Assembly: GCF_042648365.1 (NCBI RefSeq)
Contig: NZ_JBHRXI010000016.1
Coordinates: forward strand, 464,813 to 528,812
Direction: 5' to 3'
Length of the DNA: 64,000 nucleotides
Source: Lutimaribacter_A marinistellae
GTDB taxonomy: Bacteria > Pseudomonadota > Alphaproteobacteria > Rhodobacterales > Rhodobacteraceae
The notes under the pieces were generated by a model. It did no database searches, was not told the origin of the DNA, and saw nothing but the letters and a program-made list of their open reading frames with translations. The position numbers and the translations under genes were made by a program. Positions 36,678 to 44,391 of the stretch are shown piece by piece; positions within the stretch are counted from its first letter, which is position 1; every line of letters starts with the position of its first letter.

Positions 36678-38006
36678 TCAGAGTGCGTCGATGATCCAGA
36701 CCAGCCAAAGCGTAATCGCCGGGAAACTGGCAAGGATCACAACGCGGATCATGTCTGTGATCACGAAGGGCAGGGCACCCTTGTAGGTCTGGCCAATGGG
36801 TGTCTCGCGGTCCATCGAATTGATGATGAACAGGTTCATGCCCACTGGTGGCGTAATGAGCCCGACCTCCACCACGATCAGGACGAGAATACCGAACCAC
36901 AGGCCGAAATCATTCGCGCTCATCCCGAAATCCAGTGCCGACATGATCGGGAAGATGATCGGTACGGTCAGCAGCACCATCGAGAGCGAGTCCATCACGC
37001 AGCCAAAGATAAGATACATGATCAGCACGATGGTCAGGATCAACCACGGCGAAAAACCCTGATCGCCGACCCAGCTCGATGCGGTTTGGGGCAGTTGGGT
37101 AAGCGACAAGAAGCTGTTGTAAATACCTGCGCCGAGAACGATCAGAAAGATCATTGCAGAGGATGCCGCCGTGGCGAGGATGGCCTCTTTCAGCTTGGAC
37201 CAGTTCATCTGCCGCGATGCGATCGCTGCAATGCCGGTGCCTGCCGCGCCGACGGCCGCGGCTTCGGTCGGGGTGAAGATGCCGGAGTAGATGCCGCCGA
37301 CGACCACAACAAAGATCGTTACCACTGGCCACACTTTGCCCAGCATGAGAAGGCGTTCGGACCATGGCACGCGGTCACGCACCGCGGCACTATTAGGTGA
37401 GACTCGAACCCAGACCGAGATCGCCAGCATATAGCCGATGGCTGCGAGAACTCCGGGAAGAAGCGCGGCGACAAACAGCTTTTCGATATTCTGCTCAGCA
37501 AGGATCGCGTAGATGACAAGTATCACGGAAGGCGGGATCAGGATGCCGAGCGTGCCCCCGGCCGCCAGCGCACCGGTGGCCAGTGAACCGGGGTAGCCGT
37601 AGCGTTTCAGTTCGGGCAGAGCGACTTGGCCCATGGTGGCAGCGGTTGCAAGCGACGATCCGCAAATCGCTCCGAACCCGGCACAGGCCCCGACCGCCGA
37701 CATCGCCACGCCACCCTTGCGATGACCCAGGAAGCCCTCGGCAGCACGGAACAACGCGGCCGACATGCCCGACAGGGTGGCAAACTGGCCCATCAACAAA
37801 AACAGGGGAATGATCGAGAACGAGTAATTCGAGAATGTGCCGTAGGTCAGCGTCTTTAGCTGGTTGAGCGTCATCATCGGCGTGCCGATTACCAACCATG
37901 TGCCGCCGACGCCTACCCCGATCATTGCCAAGGCGATCGGCATGCGCAGGAACACCAGAACGAGCAGGACAGGAAAGGACCAGATTGCAAGTTCAATATT
38001 GGTCAT
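36678..38006 (-). CDS. TRAP transporter large permease (DctM type)
   Basis: A 442-residue membrane protein with about twelve hydrophobic segments. The DctM pattern includes FLRMPIALAMIGVG, SIIPLFLLMGQFA, GACAGFGAICGSSLATAATMG, the stretch ALAAGGTLGILIPPSVILVIY and, near the end, GLITPPVGMNLFIIN. It is the ion-coupled transport subunit of a TRAP importer. The ATG at 38006 was chosen (MTNIELAIWS) with a GAGGAT site; the frame continues upstream into the DctQ gene. Gene order on this strand is binding protein, small permease, large permease, then convergence with the CoA ligase gene with 39 bp between. It probably imports the aromatic acid handled by the island. Confidence 0.93.
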   Translation of the reverse strand: MTNIELAIWSFPVLLVLVFLRMPIALAMIGVGVGGTWLVIGTPMMTLNQLKTLTYGTFSNYSFSIIPLFLLMGQFATLSGMSAALFRAAEGFLGHRKGGVAMSAVGACAGFGAICGSSLATAATMGQVALPELKRYGYPGSLATGALAAGGTLGILIPPSVILVIYAILAEQNIEKLFVAALLPGVLAAIGYMLAISVWVRVSPNSAAVRDRVPWSERLLMLGKVWPVVTIFVVVVGGIYSGIFTPTEAAAVGAAGTGIAAIASRQMNWSKLKEAILATAASSAMIFLIVLGAGIYNSFLSLTQLPQTASSWVGDQGFSPWLILTIVLIMYLIFGCVMDSLSMVLLTVPIIFPIMSALDFGMSANDFGLWFGILVLIVVEVGLITPPVGMNLFIINSMDRETPIGQTYKGALPFVITDMIRVVILASFPAITLWLVWIIDAL

Positions 38007-38052
38007 GGCCAGATCCTCGTGGCAAAAAGCGACAAGTGAAACATCGGGGATG

Positions 38053-38565
38053 TCAGGCTGGCAGGCCGACGATCCGCCGGACGGAGCGTAGGATGCAGAA
38101 GGCCGCAACCACGACGAACCCGATGCCGCCCACGAGCGCTGCGGTATATCCCTGCCATACCGGGATCTGCGCGATGAGGGTGGTTTCGCCGTAGGATAGT
38201 TTGTCCTGCATCCCGAGAAAGAGGCGATACGTGCCTACCGTTGCCACGACGAACATCGCAAGGTTGAACAGCAGGTCAAAGATGCGGATCATCCCGTCTG
38301 CCATCGCCGATTGAAACAGATCCACCCTCGCGTGGGCGTCCCTGAATTGCGCCCAGGGCAGAAAGGCAAAGATGGCCGCAGCCATTCCGATCTCGGTCAT
38401 GTCATAGATGCCCCGGATCGGACCGACGCCGATGTCGAGCGGCACAAGCGCCCGGCCGATGATCGAGATACAGGTCAGGGCGACGATCGCCAACAGCACA
38501 AGGCCGCCCGCGATGGCGAGGGTCACGGCAAGCGTTTCGATGATTTTGCTCAATGCGCGATACAT
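38053..38565 (-). CDS. TRAP transporter small permease (DctQ type)
   Basis: A 170-residue protein with four hydrophobic segments (ETLAVTLAIAGGLVLLAIVA, MTEIGMAAAIFAFLPWAQ, FDLLFNLAMFVVATVGTYRL and a C-terminal one, each quoted in part) and the DctQ motif RDAHARVDLF. The ATG at 38565 follows a GGGAGG site; a TTG at 38586 is possible but less likely. It pairs with the large permease 46 bp downstream. Confidence 0.88.
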   Translation of the reverse strand: MYRALSKIIETLAVTLAIAGGLVLLAIVALTCISIIGRALVPLDIGVGPIRGIYDMTEIGMAAAIFAFLPWAQFRDAHARVDLFQSAMADGMIRIFDLLFNLAMFVVATVGTYRLFLGMQDKLSYGETTLIAQIPVWQGYTAALVGGIGFVVVAAFCILRSVRRIVGLPA

Positions 38566-38593
38566 CTGCTTTCTGCCTCCCAACAACAGTCGC

Positions 38594-38617
38594 GGAGAGG
38601 CGCAGTTGCGCCTCTCC
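38594..38617 (-). promoter_or_regulatory. intercistronic GC-rich hairpin between TRAP binding protein and permease genes
   Basis: GGAGAGGCGC, a four-base loop AGTT, then GCGCCTCTCC make a perfect 10-bp stem, which extends to 11 bp if A-T is paired. It lies 17 bp after the stop of the binding-protein gene and before the small-permease ribosome site. No T-run follows, so an mRNA-stability or attenuation role is more likely than full termination. Confidence 0.65.
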
Positions 38618-38633
38618 AGGCATTGTCGGCGGC

Positions 38634-39671
38634 TCAGCCGCCGTGTTTTTGGATCAGTGAGCGTGCCTGATCAATCAGCGCCGCACCGTCGATGCCCTTG
38701 GCATCCATGTCGGCAATCCAACGCTCGATCACGGGTTGGGCTGCGTCTTTCCACCGGGCGACCTCTGCCTCGTCCAGCGTGGCGATGCTGTTGCCGGCAT
38801 TGACCGCGATTTCGCGGGCTGGGGCGTCCATGTCCCACATCACCTGAGTAGCAAAGGCCGAAAGCTTGGCGCCGGATTCCGCGTCCAAGATCGCCCGCAG
38901 ATCGTCGGGCAGCGCCTCATACTTGGCCTTGTTCATCACTAGTACGATCGCGGCGGTGTAAAGCGCCTCATCGCCCGAAAACTCGGTATGGTTTCCGACA
39001 AGTTCCGACAGGCGAATTGCCGTCGTGACCTCCCACGGGATAACGGTACCCTTCACCACCCCTTTCGAGATCGCCTCGGGAATGGCGGGCAACGGCATCC
39101 CCACAGGTTCGGCCCCCAGTTCGGAGAGCAGATCATTGATGATCCGGGTCGGGCCGCGCAAAGTCAGGCCTTTCATGTCGTCAAGCGAGGTGACGCCGTC
39201 TTGGGTATGTATCAGGCCTGGCCCGTGCACCCATGCGCCCAGAACCTTGACGTCGGCGTATTCGTTGCTCTGCCAATCGGTTTCGACCATCTCCCAATAG
39301 GCTTTGGCCGTGGCGACCGGGTCGGTCATCATGAACGGCAGTTCGAACACCTCGGTGCGCGGAAAACGTCCCGGGGTATAGCCCACGACGGTCATCGCCA
39401 GATCGACAACGCCATCGCGTGCCTGGTCCATCAGCTCGGGCGGACGCCCTCCCAGGGACATTGCATCGAAATGCTGGATTTCGATCCGCCCGCCCGAGGC
39501 CTCTTTCACGTTCTCGCCCCACGGCTTGAGAATCTGCGCCGGTACAGGAGCGGGCGGTGGCAGGAACTGGTGAAGGCGCAGTGTGACCTCTTGCGCCATG
39601 GCCGCGCCGCCAAGTGCCGCGGCGGCGACGAACCCTGACAGGGTCGTCTTGATGAAGTTGCGTTTGTTCAT
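38634..39671 (-). CDS. TRAP transporter solute-binding protein (DctP type)
   Basis: A 345-residue periplasmic protein. The N-terminus MNKRNFIKTTLSGFVAAAAL to AMA is a signal peptide cleaved near residue 26. The mature part has the DctP fold markers: LRLHQFLPPPAPVPAQILKP, GGRIEIQHF, GVVDLAMTVVGYTPGRFP and the ligand-carboxylate arginine region LRGPTRI. The ATG follows GGGAGG. It delivers an organic acid to the TRAP permeases. The broad proline-rich start and the genomic context (aryl-CoA ligase, crotonase) suggest an aromatic acid, but the ligand cannot be read from sequence. Confidence 0.92.
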   Translation of the reverse strand: MNKRNFIKTTLSGFVAAAALGGAAMAQEVTLRLHQFLPPPAPVPAQILKPWGENVKEASGGRIEIQHFDAMSLGGRPPELMDQARDGVVDLAMTVVGYTPGRFPRTEVFELPFMMTDPVATAKAYWEMVETDWQSNEYADVKVLGAWVHGPGLIHTQDGVTSLDDMKGLTLRGPTRIINDLLSELGAEPVGMPLPAIPEAISKGVVKGTVIPWEVTTAIRLSELVGNHTEFSGDEALYTAAIVLVMNKAKYEALPDDLRAILDAESGAKLSAFATQVMWDMDAPAREIAVNAGNSIATLDEAEVARWKDAAQPVIERWIADMDAKGIDGAALIDQARSLIQKHGG

Positions 39672-39722
39672 GTCATCCTCCCTGATGTGACATTCGGTTG
39701 TTTCCAGCCCCGTACCGGGCGG

Positions 39723-40505
39723 TTACCTGAACTTTGGCGGCCGCTTCTCCAGAAAGGCGCGCAGGCCTTCCTTGGCGCCGTCCGATGTCTGCGACATCGC
39801 CGCAGCGAGGCTTTCGGTGAACAGCCCCTCGGATCGTGGCATATCCTGAATACGCGAGATGGCCTGCATCATCAGGTAGTTGGAGAAAGGCGCGTTATCG
39901 GCGATCTTGCGCGCCAACTCACGGGCGAGGGGCAAGCCTTCATCCTTGCCAACGCTGTAATGCGCAAGTCCAAGGGCGAGACCTTCGTCGGCACCATAGT
40001 TGCGCCCGGTCAACATCATTTCGCGCATTCGGTCCGCGCCGATCAGTCGGCCCACGCGTACAGTTGCGCCACCCCCCACAAAGATGCCGCGCCGTCCTTC
40101 GGGCAGCTGGAAGCGCACATCCGGCTCCGCGATGCGTACATGGGTAGAGGCAGCGATTTCCAGCCCGCCACCAATAACCGCCCCGGTAAGTACCGAGATT
40201 ACCGGTAACCGCCCAAATTCGATCAGGTCGGACACGCGATGCCAGTTCCGGGAATGAAATACCCCCTCGATCGGCTCGCGGTGTTCATGCTCGGCCAGAT
40301 CAAGGCCCGCGCAGAAATGCCCGCCTGCGCCACGCAGTATAGCTGCATTCACACCCTCGGGCGGAGCCGAGAAGAACGCGTCAAGCTCCGCGACGAGCTT
40401 GTCATTCATGGCGTTGCGCTTGTCAGGGCGGTCAAAAGTGATGGTTGCAATGTCGCCTTCGATATCGATGCGCGTCACTTTTCCCTGCTGTGATCCGTCT
40501 GCCAT
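39723..40505 (-). CDS. enoyl-CoA hydratase/isomerase (crotonase) family protein
   Basis: A 260-residue crotonase-fold enzyme. Oxyanion-hole segments are GGHFCAGLDL and AVIGGGLEIA; the second catalytic stretch is QLPEGRRGIFVGGGATVRV, with a Glu in the usual place. In this island it would hydrate the cinnamoyl-CoA double bond. It could act as a hydratase (CouM-like, giving the 3-hydroxyacyl-CoA for the SDR) or as a hydratase-lyase giving an aldehyde. The absence of an aldehyde dehydrogenase and the presence of an SDR and an amidohydrolase favour the hydratase. It is the first gene of the minus-strand unit with the TRAP genes and is divergent from the amidohydrolase gene, with a candidate MarR operator between. 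Confidence 0.87.
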   Translation of the reverse strand: MADGSQQGKVTRIDIEGDIATITFDRPDKRNAMNDKLVAELDAFFSAPPEGVNAAILRGAGGHFCAGLDLAEHEHREPIEGVFHSRNWHRVSDLIEFGRLPVISVLTGAVIGGGLEIAASTHVRIAEPDVRFQLPEGRRGIFVGGGATVRVGRLIGADRMREMMLTGRNYGADEGLALGLAHYSVGKDEGLPLARELARKIADNAPFSNYLMMQAISRIQDMPRSEGLFTESLAAAMSQTSDGAKEGLRAFLEKRPPKFR

Positions 40506-40531
40506 CTTGCTCGCCTTTGTATGACTCTCAA

Positions 40532-40553
40532 AATTGTTTTACTATGTAACGGT
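40532..40553. promoter_or_regulatory. candidate MarR operator, copy 2
   Basis: A 22-bp element with core TTAC-TAT-GTAA (TTGTTTTACTATGTAACGGT from 40534), 18 of 22 positions identical to the element at 33550-33571. It lies between the divergent crotonase and amidohydrolase genes. A possible promoter for the rightward genes (TTTACT at 40538, TATAGC at 40561, 17-base spacer) overlaps it, which would suit repression. Confidence 0.55.
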
Positions 40554-40588
40554 TTTTCTGTATAGCAATTTTTCAAGGGAGGAACGCC

Positions 40589-41479
40589 GTGATCGATTTC
40601 AGCACTGTCAAAGCCATCGACTTTCACACGCATGCAGAGGAGCCCTGCAACCACGGACGGGATGACGGGTACAATGAGTTCCAGGCGGGAATGGCGGCCT
40701 ATTTCAAGAACCCTGCCGGTGCCGAAGGTATGTTGCCGACTGTTCAGGATACCGCTGCATATTACCGGGAACGCAATATCGCTGCGGTCATTTTCCCCGT
40801 CGATGCCGAACGCGAGACGGGGTTCAAGCGCTACTCGAACGAAGAGGTGGCGGAGCTTTGCGCCGAAAACGACGATATCCTTATTCCGTTTGCCTCAATC
40901 GATCCGCACAAGGGCAAGGCCGGGGCGCGCGAGGTCAAGCGGCTGGTGCGCGACTTCGGGGTGCGCGGGTTCAAGTTCCATCCGACCATGCAGGGCTTTT
41001 TTCCCAATGATCGCGATGCCTGCTACACGGTGCTCGAGGCCTGTGCCGAAGAAGATGTCATCACGCTGTTTCACACCGGGCAAACGGGCGTTGGATCTGG
41101 AATGCGTGGCGGTATGGGGATGCGGCTGAAGTATTCCAACCCGATGCATCTGGATGATGTCGCGGTCGATTTCCCGGATATGAAAATCATACTTGCGCAC
41201 CCGTCATTTCCCTGGACTGAAGAGGGACTCGCCGTCGCACAGCACAAACCGAACGTCTATTACGACATGTCGGGCTGGTCGCCCAAATACTTTCCCGAGA
41301 CCTTCATTCGCTACGCAAACTCGATCCTGAAGAAGAAGATGCTGTTTGGTTCGGACTGGCCCGCGATCACGCCGGACCGGTGGCTGGCCGATTTCGAGAA
41401 AGCCCCCTTCAAGGACGAGGTGCGCCCCTTGATCCTGAAGGAAAACGCGCTGCGCCTTCTGGGGGAGGCCGATGCCTGA
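40589..41479 (+). CDS. amidohydrolase-2 family metal-dependent hydrolase
   Basis: A 296-residue TIM-barrel hydrolase of the amidohydrolase-2 (decarboxylase-like) group. Metal and catalytic ligands visible are HTH (H13, H15), FKFHP (H131), FHTGQ (H162), ILAHPSFPW (H204) and GSDWP (D256). The GTG start follows GGGAGG. Members decarboxylate or hydrolyse C-C or lactone bonds of aromatic metabolites. Beside an SDR and an aryl-CoA ligase, it fits the aryl-beta-ketoacyl-CoA hydrolase role that I recall for CouO in Rhodococcus jostii, which would release an aryl carboxylate and acetyl-CoA without a thiolase. It overlaps the P450 gene by eight bases. Confidence 0.82.
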   Translation: MIDFSTVKAIDFHTHAEEPCNHGRDDGYNEFQAGMAAYFKNPAGAEGMLPTVQDTAAYYRERNIAAVIFPVDAERETGFKRYSNEEVAELCAENDDILIPFASIDPHKGKAGAREVKRLVRDFGVRGFKFHPTMQGFFPNDRDACYTVLEACAEEDVITLFHTGQTGVGSGMRGGMGMRLKYSNPMHLDDVAVDFPDMKIILAHPSFPWTEEGLAVAQHKPNVYYDMSGWSPKYFPETFIRYANSILKKKMLFGSDWPAITPDRWLADFEKAPFKDEVRPLILKENALRLLGEADA

Positions 41480-42650
41480 GCTTGCCCCGATTGATCACGA
41501 GATCACTCTCGACGCGCTCGACCGTGATCCATTTCCGATTTATCGCCGCCTGCGCGCCAAGGCACCGGTCTGCCGGGTAAAAGCCACCGGGCGAACATTG
41601 TTGACCAAGGCGGCGGACACGAAATACGTCAAGGACACCCCGGAACTGTTTAGCGCCGATGATCCCAATACGCCCATGAAGCGCGCGTTCTGGGCTCATA
41701 CCTTGATGCGCAAGGACGGCGAGGCACACAAGCGGGAGCGGATGGCCATGGCCCCGGCATTCTCGCCCAAGGTCATCACCGGCGAATGGATGCCACGCTA
41801 CCAGAAGATCGCCAGAGACTACGTGGGAAGGCTGCCGCGCGGTGAAGTGGTGGATCTTTTTGCCGTCCTGTCCGGTGCCTATGCTGCGCGCGGGCTTGCG
41901 GTCCTTCTGGGGATCGAAGAAGCCCGCGACGAAGAGATGATGGAATGGAGCCAGGCGCTGATCGAAGGCGCAGGTAACTTTGGCTGGCGGGATGAGCCGT
42001 TTGAACGTGCGGATCGGGCGAACGAAGGCATTCATGCACTGCTCGACAGTCTACAGGAACGGCACCGGGCTGTGCCGAACAATTCGGCTTTTTCCGTGAT
42101 GCTCAATGCCGACGACCCGATCCCGGAAAAACAGATCTATGCCAACATCAAAATCGCTATCGGTGGCGGCATCAACGAGCCCCGCGACGCGCTAAATACG
42201 ACCTTGTTCGGCCTGCTGAGCAACCCCGACCAGTTGGAAGAAGTCAAACGGCAAGATGACTGGGACAAGGCTTTTGAAGAGGGCGTGCGCTGGGTTGCGC
42301 CCATTTCCGCCTCGTCGCGGCTGGTGATGGAAGACACTGAAATTCGCGGCTGCCTGATCCCCAAGGGCGACACCGTGATGACAATACAGGCCAGCGCCAA
42401 CCGCGACGAGGATCTCTTCGACGACGGAGAAGTGTTCGACGTCTATCGCGAAAAGGTACAACATCAGAGTTTTGGCAATGGCCCGCATTTCTGTCAGGGC
42501 ACCCATGTCGCGCGCCGTGCGGTGGGGCAGGTGATGTTGCCCATGCTGTTCGATCGATTTCCCAACATGTCGCTGCCTGATCCGGATGCCGTGATCTGGC
42601 GCGGTTTCGGGTTTCGTGGCCCGACCACCATACCCGTTTTGCTGAACTGA
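41472..42650 (+). CDS. cytochrome P450
   Basis: A 392-residue soluble class I-type P450. The heme-binding loop is FGNGPHFCQGTHVAR with Cys341 as thiolate ligand. The ExxR pair is EGVR (270-273). The I-helix reads GGGINEPRD (231-239) rather than the common AGxxT, a variant of the acid/alcohol region. No ferredoxin or reductase gene is nearby, so electrons must come from partners elsewhere. It is translationally coupled to the amidohydrolase and two bases from the acyl-CoA dehydrogenase. In this context it may hydroxylate or O-demethylate the aromatic acid released by the pathway. The substrate is inferred, not shown. Confidence 0.9.
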   Translation: MPELAPIDHEITLDALDRDPFPIYRRLRAKAPVCRVKATGRTLLTKAADTKYVKDTPELFSADDPNTPMKRAFWAHTLMRKDGEAHKRERMAMAPAFSPKVITGEWMPRYQKIARDYVGRLPRGEVVDLFAVLSGAYAARGLAVLLGIEEARDEEMMEWSQALIEGAGNFGWRDEPFERADRANEGIHALLDSLQERHRAVPNNSAFSVMLNADDPIPEKQIYANIKIAIGGGINEPRDALNTTLFGLLSNPDQLEEVKRQDDWDKAFEEGVRWVAPISASSRLVMEDTEIRGCLIPKGDTVMTIQASANRDEDLFDDGEVFDVYREKVQHQSFGNGPHFCQGTHVARRAVGQVMLPMLFDRFPNMSLPDPDAVIWRGFGFRGPTTIPVLLN

Positions 42651-42652
42651 AC

Positions 42653-44209
42653 ATGATCCCTTTCAAGGCGCCCACCGACGATATCCTGTTTTCGCTCGCG
42701 CATGTGGCGGGGGCTTCGCGTGTGGGTGCCTGGGATTCCGAAGCGACCGCAGATATCCTTGGCCATTTCAGCCAGTTCGCGGAGGGTGTGATCGCCCCAC
42801 TAAATGCCACAGGCGATGCCCAGGGCGCGACGCTGGAGAATGGTCATGTGCGGATGCCAGACGGTTTCCGCGAAGCTTACAACCAATTGGCACAGGGCGG
42901 CTGGCAGGGTTTGACCGCCCCCGAGGCTTTTGGCGGTATGGCCATGCCAGCGCTGGTCGCGGCTGGGGTGTCCGAGGTGTTTTCCGGGGCCAATCATTCC
43001 TTGCAGATGGTCTGCAACCTGGTGCCGGGTGCCATCGCCACGCTTTTGCGTTTTGGCAGCTTGGCACAACAGGACCACTGGATTTCACGGCTGGCCAGCG
43101 GCACGGCGTTGTCGACCATGTGCCTGACGGAACCGGCCGCAGGATCGGACCTTTCGGCGATCCGCACGAGGGCCACGTGGGACGGCGATGGCTGGCGGCT
43201 GAACGGGGAAAAGATCTTTATCTCAGGTGGTGATCAGGATCTGTCCGAGGAGATACTGCACCTCGTTCTTGCGCGGACAAGCGACGTTGGTCTTCGGGGA
43301 TTGTCGCTGTTTCTTTGCCGGCGACAGCCCGCTGCAAAGGTAACCCGCATCGAAAGAAAACTGGGCCTGCATGCTTCGCCGACCTGCCAGGTGCTTTTTG
43401 ACGGGGCCGCGGCCGAATTGATCGGCGAGGAGGGCGCTGGACTTGCCGCCATGTTCACGATGATGAACCATGCCCGTATCGATGTAGCACTGCAGGGGGT
43501 GGCGCATGCTGCAAGGGCAGCCCGGATTGCGGAAGCCTATGCGCAGGACCGCAAGCAAGGCCGCAACGCTGCCGGCGCGCCCGCGGTACTGTCCGATCAT
43601 GCCGATGTCCGGCGGATGCTGGACGAGCAGGAGGTCCTCGCTCTGACCTCGCGCGCAATGTGCCACGTCTCGCTGGTCGAGATGGAGCTTGGCGCCGATC
43701 CTGCGTTGGCCGAGTTCCTGACATCGCTTTGCAAGGTCTACGGTTCCGAGGCCGGTATCCGTGCCGCCGATCTGGGAATGCAGATCATGGGGGGATACGG
43801 CTATTTGACGGAATACGGGATGGAGCAGATCTGGCGCGATGCCCGTATTTGCGCGATCTATGAAGGCGCCAACGGCATTCACACCAAGGGCCTTGTGACC
43901 CGGGGCCTGCGACCCGGCGGAGGGGCCGATGCGTTTGAAGCGCTGGTATCGACGTTGACTGAAGGTGTACCGGATCCCGAACTCCTCGACGCATGGCGTC
44001 ATCTCAGACGTCTGTTGCAAGGGTCCAAGGATCCGAGCCCCTGGGCCAGAGCGTTTTATGAGGCGTCTGCCGCATTGTTTGAAAACGCGATCTGGCAAAA
44101 AATCCGAAAGGTTGCTGATCTGCACCCAGATGCCATGCGTCGGCACACGCTTGCCAGACTTGGGACTGCCAGGCGAACCAAGGTTGAGCCCGACAGGGTG
44201 AATTCGTAG
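42653..44209 (+). CDS. acyl-CoA dehydrogenase family protein
   Basis: A 518-residue FAD-dependent acyl-CoA dehydrogenase. FAD/substrate-binding stretches include STMCLTEPAAGSDLSAIRT and NGEKIFISGGDQDL; a C-terminal block GGYGYLTEYGMEQIWRDARI (one residue less quoted) and IYEGANGIHTKGL contains the usual catalytic Glu. Length and pattern suit the larger AcdB/long-form group rather than short-chain enzymes. Its place in the unit with the amidohydrolase and P450 suggests oxidation of a dihydro-aryl-propanoyl-CoA to the cinnamoyl-CoA, which would let the island use phenylpropanoates as well as cinnamates. The start at 42653 leaves a two-base gap after the P450 stop. The gene ends convergently against the penicillin acylase gene, 182 bp away. 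Confidence 0.9.
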   Translation: MIPFKAPTDDILFSLAHVAGASRVGAWDSEATADILGHFSQFAEGVIAPLNATGDAQGATLENGHVRMPDGFREAYNQLAQGGWQGLTAPEAFGGMAMPALVAAGVSEVFSGANHSLQMVCNLVPGAIATLLRFGSLAQQDHWISRLASGTALSTMCLTEPAAGSDLSAIRTRATWDGDGWRLNGEKIFISGGDQDLSEEILHLVLARTSDVGLRGLSLFLCRRQPAAKVTRIERKLGLHASPTCQVLFDGAAAELIGEEGAGLAAMFTMMNHARIDVALQGVAHAARAARIAEAYAQDRKQGRNAAGAPAVLSDHADVRRMLDEQEVLALTSRAMCHVSLVEMELGADPALAEFLTSLCKVYGSEAGIRAADLGMQIMGGYGYLTEYGMEQIWRDARICAIYEGANGIHTKGLVTRGLRPGGGADAFEALVSTLTEGVPDPELLDAWRHLRRLLQGSKDPSPWARAFYEASAALFENAIWQKIRKVADLHPDAMRRHTLARLGTARRTKVEPDRVNS

Positions 44210-44391
44210 CGTCGTCCGACGAGCACAAGCTTTTTCGATATTGGTTCGACATCGTTCAATGGCCGGGATGCGACCATTCGCTTGGCAAAGTGAAGGGTTT
44301 GTCCCGCGGGCCATGCTTCTATCCCTTCCCATACGAGGCTTGCCAAACCTCGCACTGGCTCTCGTCAACCTGGGCTGTTTGATGGCTCTGC

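Noticed and set aside
44210..44391. CGTCG/CGACG mini-hairpin followed by a T-rich stretch between convergent genes
   Set aside because: The stem is only five base pairs with a two-base loop, too weak to call a terminator.
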